Below, one piece after another: positions 63,802 to 64,000 of a stretch of 64,000 bases of DNA. The DNA lies in the NCBI GenBank assembly GCA_011050525.1, contig DRFO01000014.1:62001-126000 (forward strand), written 5' to 3'. This DNA comes from Halopseudomonas xinjiangensis. Its GTDB lineage: Bacteria; Pseudomonadota; Gammaproteobacteria; Pseudomonadales; Pseudomonadaceae. Both the position numbers and the translations under genes were made by a program. Every line of letters starts with the position of its first letter. The first letter of the stretch is position 1. The notes under the pieces are model-generated. The model did not search any database, was not told the DNA's origin, and was given only the letters and a program-made list of their open reading frames with translations.

Positions 63802-64000
63802 CTACACCCGGCTGTTGCCGTTTTTCGTCAGAGATCTACGGGTGGGGCGGCCAGACAAATCATGCGCTCTGAGTGTGGTTGGGTTTGTGTTTGAGCGGTG
63901 GATGAATGTTTGCAGAGCATCGAGAGGAGCGCGTTGTAGCAGAGTGCTTTCGGCCACCAGCAACCTGACTAGGGTATACCAGGCTTCACTCATACTGCAC
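63802..64000 (-). CDS. unrecognised ORF entering from the right edge
   Basis: The minus strand is open from the window end to a stop at 63802-63804. An internal ATG at 63993 gives MSEAWYTLVRLLVAESTLLQ ... RPTRRSLTKNGNSRV, but the frame continues upstream through the edge. The basic C-terminus (HDLSGRPTRRSLTKNGNS) resembles the tail of a transposase-like protein, but I cannot name the family. Confidence 0.3.
   Translation of the reverse strand, partial: CSMSEAWYTLVRLLVAESTLLQRAPLDALQTFIHRSNTNPTTLRAHDLSGRPTRRSLTKNGNSRV

Overview
The window is chromosomal DNA of a gammaproteobacterium in or near Pseudomonas. The evidence is gene order and family content: argH / algZ-algR-hemC-hemD-hemX-hemY, ubiD / rho / trxA / ppx / ppk / hemB, algP-algQ(rsd)-dsbB, and hisB-hisH-hisA-hisF all resemble Pseudomonas arrangements. 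HemB is of the Asp-rich, Mg-dependent Pseudomonas type, and His175 of AlgZ and Asp54 of AlgR sit at the positions known from P. aeruginosa. AlgP is unusually short, which suggests a Pseudomonas relative (possibly Halopseudomonas-like) rather than P. aeruginosa; this is inference.

Layout. 1-9.3 kb is a contact-dependent inhibition (CDI) locus: the 3' two thirds of a giant CdiA-type hemagglutinin with a C-terminal toxin region and an overlapping small immunity candidate. After it comes a graveyard of orphan modules: a decayed cdiA fragment, two remnants of a second toxin type each followed by an intact paralogous two-helix membrane immunity candidate, a REP-associated (Y1) transposase bounded by inverted repeats, and pieces of IS110- and IS5-family elements. 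9.4-56.6 kb is ordinary core genome: agmatine-to-putrescine conversion (aguBA), arginine and heme biosynthesis, the AlgZ/AlgR regulators, ubiquinone biosynthesis, transcription termination, thioredoxin, polyphosphate metabolism, a diguanylate cyclase, an ABC-F ATPase, Rsd, the DsbB/SecB/Grx/rhodanese cluster, gpmI-envC-ctpA, the his cluster, asmA-mutY-yggX, tRNA-Phe, an Na+/H+ antiporter, a KaiC-like ATPase with a receiver protein, and a polar amino acid ABC transporter.

56.9-64 kb is an accessory island that begins directly after tRNA-Thr(TGT). It carries a tightly packed operon: an MmeI-like DNA methyltransferase (924 aa) without a visible N-terminal nuclease motif, a 31-codon ORF coupled by ATGA, an SF2 helicase (703 aa) and a GIY-YIG (T5orf172-like) nuclease (395 aa). 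I read it as a restriction-modification-type defence system in which nuclease, helicase and methylase are separate proteins. This is the best candidate here for a poorly described system; no integrase is visible and the right end of the island lies outside the window.
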